DNA of 64,000 nt from Fasciola hepatica (lineage: Eukaryota; Platyhelminthes; Trematoda; Plagiorchiida; Fasciolidae). The stretch spans positions 2,636,501 to 2,700,500 of the forward strand of contig CANUEZ040000020.1 of the NCBI GenBank assembly GCA_948099385.1. The letters run 5' to 3'. The number at the start of each line of letters is the position of its first letter. The stretch's first letter is position 1. Shown piece by piece: positions 22,582 to 31,926 of the stretch. The translations under genes were made by a program, and so were the position numbers. A model generated the notes under the pieces. That model did not search any database, was not told where the DNA came from, and was given only the letters and a program-made list of their open reading frames with translations.

Positions 22582-24515
22582 TCACTGGTTGCGTCTGTCC
22601 GCTAACTGTTCTTTGTAACCAAACCGGAATATGTTACACAGTCGTCTCTCCGTTCTGTCAACGTAGGTGATTGAGCACCCACACTTAAATTGGTAAATGC
22701 AGTTTGACTTGGCGTGGAGAGGCAGCGGTTCTCTTATCGATGGTAGTTTCATCCAGGAGGTTGTATAGAGAGTGATGATCTTTGCGGCATAATGCGTACG
22801 ATTAACTGCACGTTTGAGGCGTCTACTGAGTAGGGTATAGATGTCATCACCTTTGTAAGGTAACTGTAGGAAGGTCGTCAGTTTTGGGACTGTGGTTATT
22901 TTCGTTTTGTGCGGAGGTGGTTGTGAGAGTTTGGATACAAATGATTTTGGATATCCATTGGACTCAGAAGCTTTGAACAAGGTACGGCACTCCTCTTCCA
23001 GCGTGTCAGTTGTGAAGATACTGTCCTGACCACCTATTTCTGCGACGGACTGATCTTCGAATTGATTCGTTGTTTCGGCAGGTAATTTCAATACCTAGGA
23101 ATGAGATGTTGTTGTTGTTTACCTCGTTTTTGGTTAGTTGAATGTTTGGGTTTGTGGTGTTGAAGTGGTGGAACATTTTTTCACATTTGTCCTTCGTGTT
23201 CACAGTGACGAAGATATCTTCCACAGCATCGATATAGGGTGACCTGAGCTATGACTAAGTTAATTTTTTGTTCGAGGTGTGAAACAAATATATCTGCCAG
23301 AACAGGTCCCAGAGGACTAGCCATGGCAACTCCATCAACCTGCCGATATCCCCGTCGAATGAAATGGAATTTTACATTCGAGGTACACAGTAGTAATAGC
23401 CGTGGCTGCTCACTGTTTGATAATCTGATAGTCAAGTTGTTATCATCGGTAATTTGGCAAATGATATCAAAGGCCTCGTGAAGTGGGATATTTATAAAGA
23501 GTGAACTAATATCCATTGTGAATAAGTACTTATTGTGGATGTTCACTTCGCTCAATAGCCCACACACATTTTAAAACTATCCTTCACGTTATTCTTCCCG
23601 ACGAATTCTCTTACCGGTTTTAATAGTTCCGCGAGCCATTTTGCTAGTTTGTGTTGCGGGGAGTTGGTCATAGACAATATTGGTAGCAGCTGTATGTCAT
23701 CGTTGTGTGCTGTTTGCAAGCCGTACATTTGTGGTGTTTGGCTTTCCCTGCACCTTAGACTCTTGGCCGTGGATTCTGGGATCAAGTTGGCTTTTACAAG
23801 GTTGTCCAACTCTGTCTTTATTTTCTTTTCTAGTTCGTCAGTCATTAAGTCCGGTTTGAAGCATTTAAACTTCCATGGCCCACTTCTTGTTCCCGAACAC
23901 GTGAGCAACCACTCGAACATTCTTCACTGTGATCAATTTCACATGCATACACACACACACACGTGCACAGACAGATTTGGATGATCATCCCCTTTGTTGG
24001 TGTGAGTGATATTTAATGTTATGTATTGGTATGAGTACGAATAAATGAAAACGAGCTTGTTCACCAGGCTGTTTTGTTCTCAAAAGACAATTTTCTTTCG
24101 TGGTGCTTGTTCGGTACGTGTGTTCCAAGTCTTCCAGTTTTGCTTTGAACCCTCTCACGGAGTCCTCGTTCGTCGGATGTAAGCCGGACAGCTACTCGTA
24201 GATCGATTCAAATCTAGCCTGTGAGTCGATGCCGTTAATATGCTTTGGAGGAATATAATAGATGAGACCATACGACATAGCCTCTAGTGGAAGTCGATTC
24301 AGTTGGTACTAAGACAGATTTTTAAGGTATTTTTCCGGATCTTCGGAAAATGGCGATACCATCTGATCATGACCTAAAGATTTATCCAGTCGCTCCATTT
24401 CGCATGCACGCGTTTTACGGATATTATCGGCACAGAAGCTCATGAACAATCCAAGTTCATCGATAAGTGGTGGCGCTTTCAAAAACAGCTCACGCAGAAC
24501 ACTCAAATCATTCAT
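22582..24515 (-). pseudogene. Penelope-like reverse transcriptase with GIY-YIG endonuclease
   Basis: Minus-strand order of parts: N-terminal MNDLSVLRELFLKAPPLIDE (24515); the pre-RT and fingers region with PWKFKCFKPDLMTDELEKKI and MYGLQTAHNDDIQLLPILS (23920-23552); motif A YLFTMDISSLFINIPL; motif B GVAMASPLGPVLADIFVSHL. The motif C area reads VEDIFVTV after a frameshift, so the first Asp of the usual VDD is Glu. FLGIEITCRN follows. The C-terminal endonuclease reads IYQFKCGCSITYVDRTERRL (22680-22620), the GIY-YIG core. RT of this class is related to telomerase. At least three frameshifts and an altered catalytic site indicate a dead copy. Confidence 0.85.
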
Positions 24516-24809
24516 TACACAACACTTGTGGGAGACAAATCACTGTGTTAATCTGAGCACGGCGTTCACCGTCACTTATGTCACAAACAATCAACGACTA
24601 TTGAGATTTGCGGAGGCAGTAGCAATTAACCAACATCACCCTCAACTGTGCAAACAGCGAGAATGGACAATTACGTTAGCCTTGCCTTGGTAACGTGTTT
24701 ACTTGCTATGATGAGTTATGTGTGTGTGTGTGTTTGTAGTTTTGCCTTTGGTCTCATGAGAACGTTCAATTTACCATTTATAAATGATCACCTTGACTGC
24801 AATATGCAC
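24491..24809 (-). repeat. Penelope-like element inverted terminal repeat, right arm
   Basis: Partner of 22251-22569. It includes the start codon and first residues of the element's protein. Confidence 0.9.
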
Positions 24810-24903
24810 AGGTTAGAAGATCTGAAAGATTCACCATGAAAAACAGATGAATTACAGAAGACCTAAACTTCATTCAAGCTATGGTGGATGTGGTGACTGG
24901 TAG

Positions 24904-25105
24904 TGACATTCTTTTATATTATTGTATCGCTTCCCCGAATTCTTATACGTAACGACTGCACTGAGGTCAGTTTCGAATCCCGTTCCAAATCAACTAGTGT
25001 TCTCATTTCTCCAGTGCGTTTAGTTCGGGTAGGAGCGTTTACTACATGATAAACGAACGTACTTTCTTTACAATAGTACCAGTTCTCGAGTCCAAGTACC
25101 GAACA
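24904..25105 (+). repeat. Dispersed 200-bp repeat, copy B
   Basis: Match to 17316-17515, about 80 percent by eye. It lies between the Penelope-like element and the minus-strand gypsy fragment, in the orientation opposite to that fragment, so it is more likely a solo LTR or independent repeat than the LTR of its neighbour. Confidence 0.55.
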
Positions 25106-25293
25106 CGACCATCAGCCACCGGATTACTGGATCCTGTATAGACTTTATATCAGTGGCATACTGAGTTACTTAAACGAGTTGTCTGAATTCCTTTAGTGAA
25201 TAGCAGTCAGGAGCCTTCATTGTCTGCATAACGGCTAAAAATCTCAATGGGTTTGGCATTAAGGATGTATTTCGTTGTTTTCTCCGAGAACTG

Positions 25294-25850
25294 TTAGAAA
25301 GTCCAGGGCAGACGCTCGAAAACTAGATGTCCATTCATGCTAGCGATGAGGACATAGTCATTATAATAAAAGAGGAAAACATGGACCACAGAAAACTTGA
25401 TCCATGAATCTCCGGAATGTTTGAGTGGCCTCGCGCAAACCAACAGTTCATACAGTCCAAAAGGAGTAGCGATGACCATTTTCAGAATATCTTCATAGGC
25501 AACAAGGATATGATAATACACTCTTGCCCGATCAAATCTGGAAAAAATGCATTTGTCTAACAAACGGTTGAAGTAGTGATTGTGTAGAATTGGGTAACCG
25601 TCGGGTGTTGTTGCATTGGTAAGGGCGCAGTAATCGTCGCACGGGCGCCAATCACCTTCGTTTCGGGACCTTATAGAAAGGAGAGGACCACGGACCGCTT
25701 GACGGGCGAATTATCTCCAAGTCTAGCATATGCTCCAGTTCTGCTTTGAGTGCAGGTAGTCAATCCGCTAATAGCCGACTGACAATGTGACGCTGGATGC
25801 CATGTGACGCTTGTCATGGGATGGCTTTCTTCAGGTGACTGCACGAAAAT
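25294..25850 (-). pseudogene. Gypsy reverse transcriptase fragment
   Basis: Minus-strand reading gives ALKAELEHMLDLEIIRPSS near 25740 and the fingers GDWRPCDDYCALTNATTPDG near 25640. The palm follows: IFSRFDRARVYYHILVAYED with the motif A Asp, then IATPFGLYELLVCARPL and FLFYYNDYVLIASMNGHL, whose catalytic block reads YYNDY where YxDD is expected. Most of this is one open frame (25563-25294). The catalytic site is altered, so polymerase activity is unlikely. Confidence 0.8.
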
Positions 25851-25978
25851 GGTCCGACATGGAGAAAAATGATGAGTACACTATCACGAGAAGAATTCTG
25901 AGAGTTGATGTAGGTGCCTATGTCGTACTTTTTGATAGACATATTGCTGTCCAACAGAACATAGTGTTTCACATCGAC

Positions 25979-26237
25979 CCCAAGAGAAAAGAGAGAAGAC
26001 ATGAGTCGCGAGATGCAAGCATTTCGTTTACTCTAGTCAACCGCGGATCGTGTCTACTTTACTGTTGCGTTTACCCCCCCCCCCCCCCCTACTGTACCAT
26101 GTATATATACTGACACGTTGTACGTCCGCGGTTGACAAGAGTAAACGAAATGCTTGCATCTCGCCACTTATGTCTTCTCTCTGTTCTAATGAATTGGATA
26201 AAGGCGACTCAATGTTTCAAATTCCCCAAGAGAAAAG
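25979..26237. mobile_element. Small hairpin insertion inside gypsy pol, flanked by 14-bp direct repeats
   Basis: CCCCAAGAGAAAAG occurs at 25979-25992 and again at 26224-26237. Removing one copy and the 231 bp between restores a continuous gypsy spacer reading, with LTFLLG running into VDVKHYVL. Inside lies an imperfect inverted repeat, arms 25991-26047 and 26125-26181 (57 bp, 54 identical). Its 77-bp loop contains a run of 16 C (26074-26089). No coding sequence and no known family recognised. Confidence 0.75.
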
Positions 26238-26269
26238 TCAGAAAGAATATAAGTTTCTGGTCAGGCCTC

Positions 26270-26480
26270 AGTGATTTTTGACCTTGCCTTTATGGGCGAG
26301 CCGTTGGTGGTTTGCAGAGTGAGAGTTGTAAGTCACGAACTGTTCTCACTGGACGAAATGAGAACAGCAGTGATCTAGGCACCAGTGTCAACAAGAAACC
26401 GCCTCCCAATAAATTGACCAAAAATGCGGAAAAGGTGACCAGGTTTGGAGCCTGTTACAACGGTCGCCGTTACCGACTGA
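26270..26480 (-). pseudogene. Gypsy protease active-site region
   Basis: Minus-strand reading HLFRIFGQFIGRRFLVDTGA near 26380, the DTG aspartic protease motif in its usual setting, then a stop and a frameshift into LQLSLCKPPTARP near 26310, matching the L....ANG.PI block of the family. Confidence 0.7.
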
Positions 26481-26500
26481 CTGTCTGGTTTCCCTAAGTT

Positions 26501-28504
26501 GTTGATTTGAAAGTATATGGCTACTGGAACCGACGAGCTCTTTCCTTCAAACTTTGGTGGTACCATCAATACGATTGCAGAAACGAAGATGTTGGGCCAT
26601 TGCGGTGTGTTCGTGAGCAGGACGTGGGACGTTGTCGATTGAGATCTTCTAGAAAAAGCATTCACCTGATAGACTCAGTACTTAATTTATTATTTGAGCT
26701 TCGAAATACAATCGTAAACTGGTACTTAAGATGCCGTAACCTCCAACTTTGTGGGAATAGCCTCCAGTATTCTGTCAACAGTGGTGGCTATTTCCGCGGT
26801 CGAAACACCTTGGCTGAAGAAAGTGAGAATTCCCCTGGTCGATGGAGGAGGGCGCTTCAAACACAGATGTCTTAAAAGAGAGTCGTACATTTATAACCAC
26901 CCAATAGGTCCCTCTTATGCTGCAATATATTAGATGGCTTTCGATCGCCGGGTACAATACTCGTGAACGATGTTTCGACGTGTCATTGATTGGACAGATA
27001 TATCCGATGAATAACTGCGCTCTGGATTACCTCATAGGAATCTCTTAGTTGGGAGTGGTAAGGTCACTACTTCGGCAGGACCGCCTTGTATAACGTACGA
27101 AAACATAAACTGAGAACTCACGCAACTGATTTGGAAGATCACCGTCATTTGGGCGAACCATAGACGGGGACTTAAATCACAAAATGGAAGAAGCTTCGCA
27201 GTGACTGACCCTTTCAGGGCATTATGTTCGGCCTGGGTGTCATAAGAATCTACGTCGGGTGAGTATGGCGCACAGAATGTGGTAACATGATATGTGAATA
27301 ATGAGCACAAACCACAATACCCAACCAAAATTGGTAGCAAAAATATAGACGTGTTATAGCTGTGAACACATTTGTCAGAAAAATGAACGATTTTGTCTGT
27401 ACACGAAAGGATCGTACGTACGTGCAGCAGAATCTGCTGACTGCAGATGGTTACATGAAGCAAGCAAACATCCGTGGAAGATGCAGCAACTATGAGAAAA
27501 AAATCCAACTTGTAGTGCAACAAAAATTGCAAGGTGGCTGAGGAAATTTGTATTTAGGCCGCCTAACTAGTTAAGTTCGTGGCACGTACAATCGTTTATA
27601 TGGCCCTTTTTCCAGAGCGCTCTGCAGCAATGTTGATTTTTCGACTGCCTGAGTATTTCGGGTGCATTTTGGTCAGTTTGCCTGTGGTCATTACCTTGGA
27701 TCTCTTGTGCATCATTACTGCTCGGCTGGTCCGATTGTCCTAGTTCACGGCTTGATCGGTAGCCCCTCACGTGGGTCATTTTGTTGGTTGCCGAAGATCC
27801 CGCTGCTCCCCATCTGTTAGTCCATATGCCTCTTTTTGTCTGTTTCGGGATGCTTCCGACATATTGGCCGTCTGCTCTTTGATCTGTGGCTCTCGATCTG
27901 TTTTATATTCGCGTCGTCCCGCTACAATATGTATTTGCGTAGCATTGTTTGCTCAGACGGCAATACTTCAAAAAATGTGACTTCATACTCGTTACCAACT
28001 TATACCGGAATCACTGTTGGTAATATTTGAGAACTTGGTCCGAAGCCCCTAAACCAAATCAAAAAATCTGACCCCTTGTTTAACATTGGTCCTACCCAGT
28101 AGGATACGGACCCACGCACTGAGGCCACCTACCACCTACCACCCTAGCTCAAGCTACGAAGACACTCCAAGTGGATTAGATCATTTACAGTTGGATCACA
28201 CTGTTTGCTCGTCAAAACTACACTAGTACACGGCATCCACCAGGGTGAACTTGCACTTCGACTACTTATAACTGGGTTATCAATACCTAAACTGCCACGA
28301 GCAATCTGAGGACAGATGTTGATGTAGGTACAAAATATAATGTTCACTTGCTTTCAAATTAACAGGTAACTTTTCCAATTCATTAGTGTATTATCATTTA
28401 TCGTCATCCTTATACAGCAGTAACAACAAAAGCAAGCTGCATTATGATTCGTTCCAACCTATGCCTAATGAAAAGAGGATTCAGGAGCATCTGAAGTGAG
28501 GTGA
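26501..28504. other. No recognisable gene
   Basis: The longest frame is 166 residues on the minus strand (27532-27032), Cys- and Val-rich with no domain; I regard it as chance. No structured repeat was seen apart from short runs. Confidence 0.45.
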
Positions 28505-28654
28505 TCACTCCCATCGCACCGGGATACTTTCGTCAGTCGGGTCATTCCAACCTCGATTGTCCAAATAAATAAACATTCTTCTTTGTCGCCCAGATTTTTC
28601 AGCTAACCGGGACAATAAGAGTTCCAGATGCTGCCGTATACGTACTACCTTCAC
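28505..28654 (-). CDS. Candidate terminal exon of an unrecognised gene
   Basis: On the minus strand a pyrimidine-containing tract ending TTTTCAG precedes 28654. One open frame then runs 49 residues to a stop at 28505 (VKVVRIRQHLELLLSRLAEK, then FIYLDNRGWNDPTDESIPVR). Composition is protein-like, but I recognise no domain. If spliced from the candidate exon at 29045-28949 the phase would change the frame to EGSTYTAASGTLIVPVS and a stop. The two readings exclude each other, and neither is proven. Confidence 0.35.
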   Translation of the reverse strand: MKVVRIRQHLELLLSRLAEKSGRQRRMFIYLDNRGWNDPTDESIPVRWE

Positions 28655-28948
28655 CTGAAAATTAATTACAAGAGAGCAGCGTAAAATCATTCTAAAATCG
28701 CAATAATCTTTGATGAGAATCCAAAAAGGATAACTTTATCAGACACTTGGCGTCAGATAACTCTCCGGATTTATTATGAGAAAAACGGGAAACTTACAGA
28801 TCTCTTGGTCACCACTCGTAACGGATAGATCACCGTTCACATTCACCAATTACCATCAGTTCTTAGAATGATCCCAGCAAGTACTAGACATGCCTCGCTG
28901 AATATAACATCTTAGTCAAATCATTTACAGTATCACTGAATTACGCAC

Positions 28949-29045
28949 CAAGAAAAATAGAATCTTGTGGTGCATTAGAACTACTTTTGACTGGTGTCCA
29001 GAGTTCATTCATATAGTCAGTCTTGCACTGAGAATATCCAGTCTT
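28949..29045 (-). CDS. Candidate internal exon
   Basis: Minus strand: preceded by TTACTGAATCTAG, followed by GTGCGT. The open frame reads KTGYSQCKTDYMNELWTPVK, then SSSNAPQDSIFL. It lies between the F-box gene and the candidate terminal exon at 28654. No domain recognised; support is the pair of splice-like sites and the open frame only. Confidence 0.3.
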
Positions 29046-29323
29046 CTAGATTCAGTAAAAGTTAATGTTTGCAGTTCGGTAGAAGAGTTTGTCGGTTTGC
29101 AGTCGATTGGATAACAAACCGGTCTTGAGAGAGGATACCGCGTTTACCTAAGAGTCAGCCATCTAGCATCATTTTTGAAAACGCCATTTTACCGAAAATC
29201 CAACACTCACGTACGATATATCATTTTGATCATCGTATGTCTGATACACTCTGAACCTATTTCAGCTCCTATACTTCTAAATGAGGCCATACTCAAAGTG
29301 TCCAAGCACAAACAAGTATATTT

Positions 29324-30113
29324 TCATACGGGAGGAAGCAAAACATTTCCAGGTAATCTAGAAAAGAAAAGTATTCGTGTGCTTGCATTTTCATATACAG
29401 CCTTAAAAATGTTTTGTCTTTCATCAACTACACTTCGAAAGAAAACCAATAGTGATACCTCTTTTAACGTACTGTCAGCGTTATTCGTTATATATTCGTC
29501 CTCTGCCTGATATTGAGTTGAAGACGTCTGATCTTCATCTCCACGACTAGAACTTTGTTCATTGCGCAATCGACGTATTTGTTTCTAACATAAAATTAGC
29601 ATTAGTTTGATGGCTTGACTTACTTGAAGCTGCAGCTTGCTCGTGAAGAATACTTTTTTCCATCCAAAAAGTTGTGCAAGCTCTTCCACTGTTTCATTTA
29701 TTTGGGTGGGTGAATGTCTCAAATAAATGGACTTCCAAATTCCATTTTCGTTACAATGCTACAAAGTTTACCCGAGAAAAATCTGAAAATTACCTGGTGC
29801 ATTATCTTTGATGTATAACTCAAATTTATTATGTCTTCTACGTTTAAATAGGTAAGAACTCTTCTGATAATGTGCGAGGGCATTCGAACCAAAAGATCCA
29901 CAAATCCTTTGGCAATATTTGTGACGTACTCCAGAGTATCTTTTCCCATGACTCGCAGAATTTCAGCTATTAATAGCCATGAGCAGGCAACAGTTATTCC
30001 TTACATTGCATTCTGTCATCGTGCGCAAATTCGTCGAATGTGCATCTTGATTCAGTTGGACGATATTTTGCTCCATCATTTCGTGACGTTATCCTCCAAG
30101 ACCTCCAGATAAA
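29324..30113 (-). CDS. F-box protein resembling FBXO36, four exons joined by micro-introns
   Basis: Exons on the minus strand: 30113-30005, 29966-29794, 29758-29624 and 29584-29324. They are joined by introns of 38, 35 and 39 nt, all GT-AG with matching phase. The joined frame has, in order, FIWRSWRITSRNDGAKYRPT, FDEFAHDDRMQ, LRVMGKDTLEYVTNIAKG, the F-box LLVRMPSHIIRRVLTYLNVE followed by DIINLSYTSK, then ELAQLFGWKKVFFTSKLQLQ. This order and wording match animal FBXO36 (RWWKISLR, ILDYVINLCKG, F-box, W-LFFTNKLQLQ). F-box proteins recruit substrates to SCF ubiquitin ligases through SKP1; the substrate is unknown. The 3' tail is longer than the usual end and may include retained intron. The first exon, with the start codon, was not found; a SINE lies just upstream. 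Confidence 0.8.
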
Positions 30114-30202
30114 CTTTGCAAATTTACAATAAAAAGTGAACAAAGGTCTACAAACTTTACTTCTCAGATACAAATATGAAAATGCATAGATAAATAAGTA
30201 TA

Positions 30203-30228
30203 TGCAAATGAGTAGTAGGAGATTAGAT
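30203..30228. repeat. 26-bp direct repeat, left copy (SINE target-site duplication)
   Basis: Identical to 30604-30629; begins TGCAAATGAGTAGTAGG. Flanks the SINE insertion at 30229-30603. Confidence 0.85.
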
Positions 30229-30603
30229 TTGTATATAATATGATTCATCATGCAGCTTGAACGCTCAACTCACCATTGAAAACCATGGAAGCACTGTACA
30301 GCTGTTTCATCCTTGTTGGGAATCATCAGCAGTGCACATCCACCGAGCCCCCACGGGGACTCGAACCCGGGGTGAACGATTGTGAATCGAACACCTCAAC
30401 CACAAGGCTATCCGGGCTGGCTCTCAACGGTTTGTTGAACATTTACACTACATGATATAGCACCCTTCCGTCACTGGCTTTTGAACGGTAACAACCCGCT
30501 TCCCACACAGCGATCGACTCCTATGATGGATGACTTCTCTGTAGGGGCCTAAGTACAACGAAGGCATTCCGTTATGAACAACCTACAGAGCTTGGTTACT
30601 ATT
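30229..30603 (-). mobile_element. tRNA-derived SINE with hammerhead motif, copy 1
   Basis: A 375-bp insertion bounded by 26-bp direct repeats. On the minus strand it carries a tRNA-like head, with a B box GGTTCGAGTCC (30367-30357) and an A-box-like TAGCCTTGTGG (30411-30401). A hammerhead core follows, then an AT-rich end. The Pol III promoter layout plus a hammerhead recalls the Sm-alpha family of schistosomes. The part shared with the copy at 35.2 kb runs from about 30238 to 30470; the remaining 130 bp up to 30603 are unique here. Confidence 0.8.
30291..30335 (-). ncRNA. Type I hammerhead ribozyme motif in SINE copy 1
   Basis: Minus strand, 5' to 3': stem I strand GCACTG, core CTGATGA, stem II TTCC-CAACAA-GGAT, core GAAA, a very short stem III CAGCTGT with A before the cut, then the stem I partner CAGTGC. 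Stem I pairs over six bases without mismatch and directly abuts the core. The cleavage triplet would be GUA. The closing pair of stem II is U-U, where related schistosome ribozymes have G-C, so activity may be reduced. All invariant core bases are present. Confidence 0.75.
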
Positions 30604-30629
30604 TGCAAATGAGTAGTAGGAGATTAGAT
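30604..30629. repeat. 26-bp direct repeat, right copy
   Basis: Partner of 30203-30228. It is followed by GAATCATATTATA, which resembles the end of the inserted SINE itself. Confidence 0.85.
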
Positions 30630-31198
30630 GAATCATATTATAAATAAGTATATATCACTACGTGTCTAGATTTTTCCTCTGTTCTTTCGAATGAAATTTC
30701 ACTTTAAAAAAGTAGAAAAACTTAAAACCTACTCTATTCCTACCTTGTTAGAGGTTTTGAGTTACTTTCGTGAGGCCTTATGTTCCCATTAGGAAGAATA
30801 TTTAGTAAGAGAATATTTATGGTTCTGCCAAGGAGACTTAAGATATCCAGCGTAACTACTCCACCCACCAGTGCTGTCTACCCTTTGCCATCTAGTGGGC
30901 TGATAATGTCTTGGAACTCCCTGTCCTGTTATCCATTTCAATAATTATTGAACTCCGTGGATTAAGCTCAAGCCATCGAAACTGTCTTTGGTTACAAAAC
31001 TTGATGAATATTGCTCAGAACTAAAGCCAGTGTCGCGATGGCTGTGAGGCGTAAATATTGAACAATGCTATAAAGAAAATAAAAGTGCCCTTCACAAAAC
31101 AACCAAAACACAGGCTACCGATCTCAATTTTCGCAGTGTCGACACAGTGCCTGACCTGAAAGGTGGTGTACAGTATTGGTACTAGAACCCGAGTACAA
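30630..31198. other. No recognisable gene
   Basis: AT-rich; nothing supported. The first exon of the F-box gene could lie here or further right but cannot be identified. Confidence 0.4.
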
Positions 31199-31412
31199 CT
31201 CATCATACAGCTTCAGTGCTCAACTCACCATTGAAAATGATGGAAGCACTGTAAAGCTGTTTTATTTTTGTTAGGACTCCTCGGCAATGCCCATCCACCG
31301 AGCCCCAAAAGGAGCCTAAACCCGGGCTGAACGACTGTGACTTGAACACCTTAACCAAAAGGTTATCCGGACTAGATGCAAACAGTTTGTTGAGCATCAG
31401 CACTAAATGTTT
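31199..31412 (-). mobile_element. tRNA-derived SINE, diverged copy 2
   Basis: Aligns along its length with the SINEs at 30.2 and 35.2 kb (CTCAACTCACCATTGAAAA, ATGGAAGCACTGTA, CATCCACCGAGCCCC). It is clearly older: the B box reads GGTTTAGGCTCC, and the hammerhead core CTGATGA has become CCGAGGA with GAAA changed to TAAA. Notably it keeps AGTCC at stem II, supporting G as the ancestral closing base. Confidence 0.7.
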
Positions 31413-31926
31413 AGTCATTGGATATTCGGTGCTGAATTCATCGGTCAATTTATTTTCGGTCTGACTTTGTACCAATGAATTACGTGACGTAGAAAGCAAG
31501 ATATCTTATAAGCTACTTTCTTACTGTTCATAAGAGGTTGTTCTTGAAAGACATATGTCACTTCAAAATATCTTTGATTCTAGTAAATGATGCTAATTTA
31601 TTCAGATGTCATTACTGAATTATCGAAACCGAATGGGCCGAAGAACTATTTTTGGAACAAATTACAATCTCACCATTGTACTGTTTTTACTTGCCCTCAG
31701 TCACTGAAGAGACCTTCCGGTGATGGAATTTAGGTTTGCAAAGATCTCGATATTGAAAACAAAGGTGGGATTTCGTTGGATGTTGCTTCGCTTTTCACTC
31801 ATCTTTTGTTCCTTTCAACTGTTATTATTTTTAGGTGAATACCTGGAATAGCGTGCATTATTCACCAAAATCCCTGCATCTCACTGAGACCAGAGTAATC
31901 TACGTTGCACGATGAACATTTAGTCT
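31413..31926. other. No recognisable gene
   Basis: Nothing supported. Confidence 0.45.

Larger units (their letters stand above)
22251..24809 (-). mobile_element. Penelope-like element with inverted terminal repeats
   Basis: A 2,559-bp unit: RT plus GIY-YIG endonuclease on the minus strand, enclosed by 319-bp inverted repeats at 22251-22569 and 24491-24809. Coordinates of paired bases always sum to 47060, so the arms are equal in length; I saw only scattered mismatches. The reading frame begins inside one arm and ends 13 bp before the other. Penelope-like elements are known to carry direct or inverted pseudo-LTRs. Confidence 0.85.
25200..26500 (-). mobile_element. Ty3/gypsy protease-RT fragment with nested insertion
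   Basis: Minus-strand pol fragment: protease start (26480-26270), spacer (about 25980-25760), RT fingers and palm (25760-25294). The RT ends before RNase H; integrase and gag were not recognised nearby. The protease-RT spacer is split by the hairpin insertion at 25993-26237. Confidence 0.75.

Noticed and set aside
24695..24725. Hammerhead core in the Penelope-like terminal repeats (CTATGATGAG)
   Set aside because: The invariant CTGATGA is not present and no GAAA with pairing stems follows.
22251..24809. CRISPR-like array or prokaryotic island signals
   Set aside because: No regularly spaced repeats; the only repeats are two inverted arms of a retroelement, and the whole window is clearly eukaryotic.
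27032..27532. 166-residue minus-strand frame, hydrophobic and Cys-rich
   Set aside because: No domain, no splice or start context, unusual composition; most likely chance.
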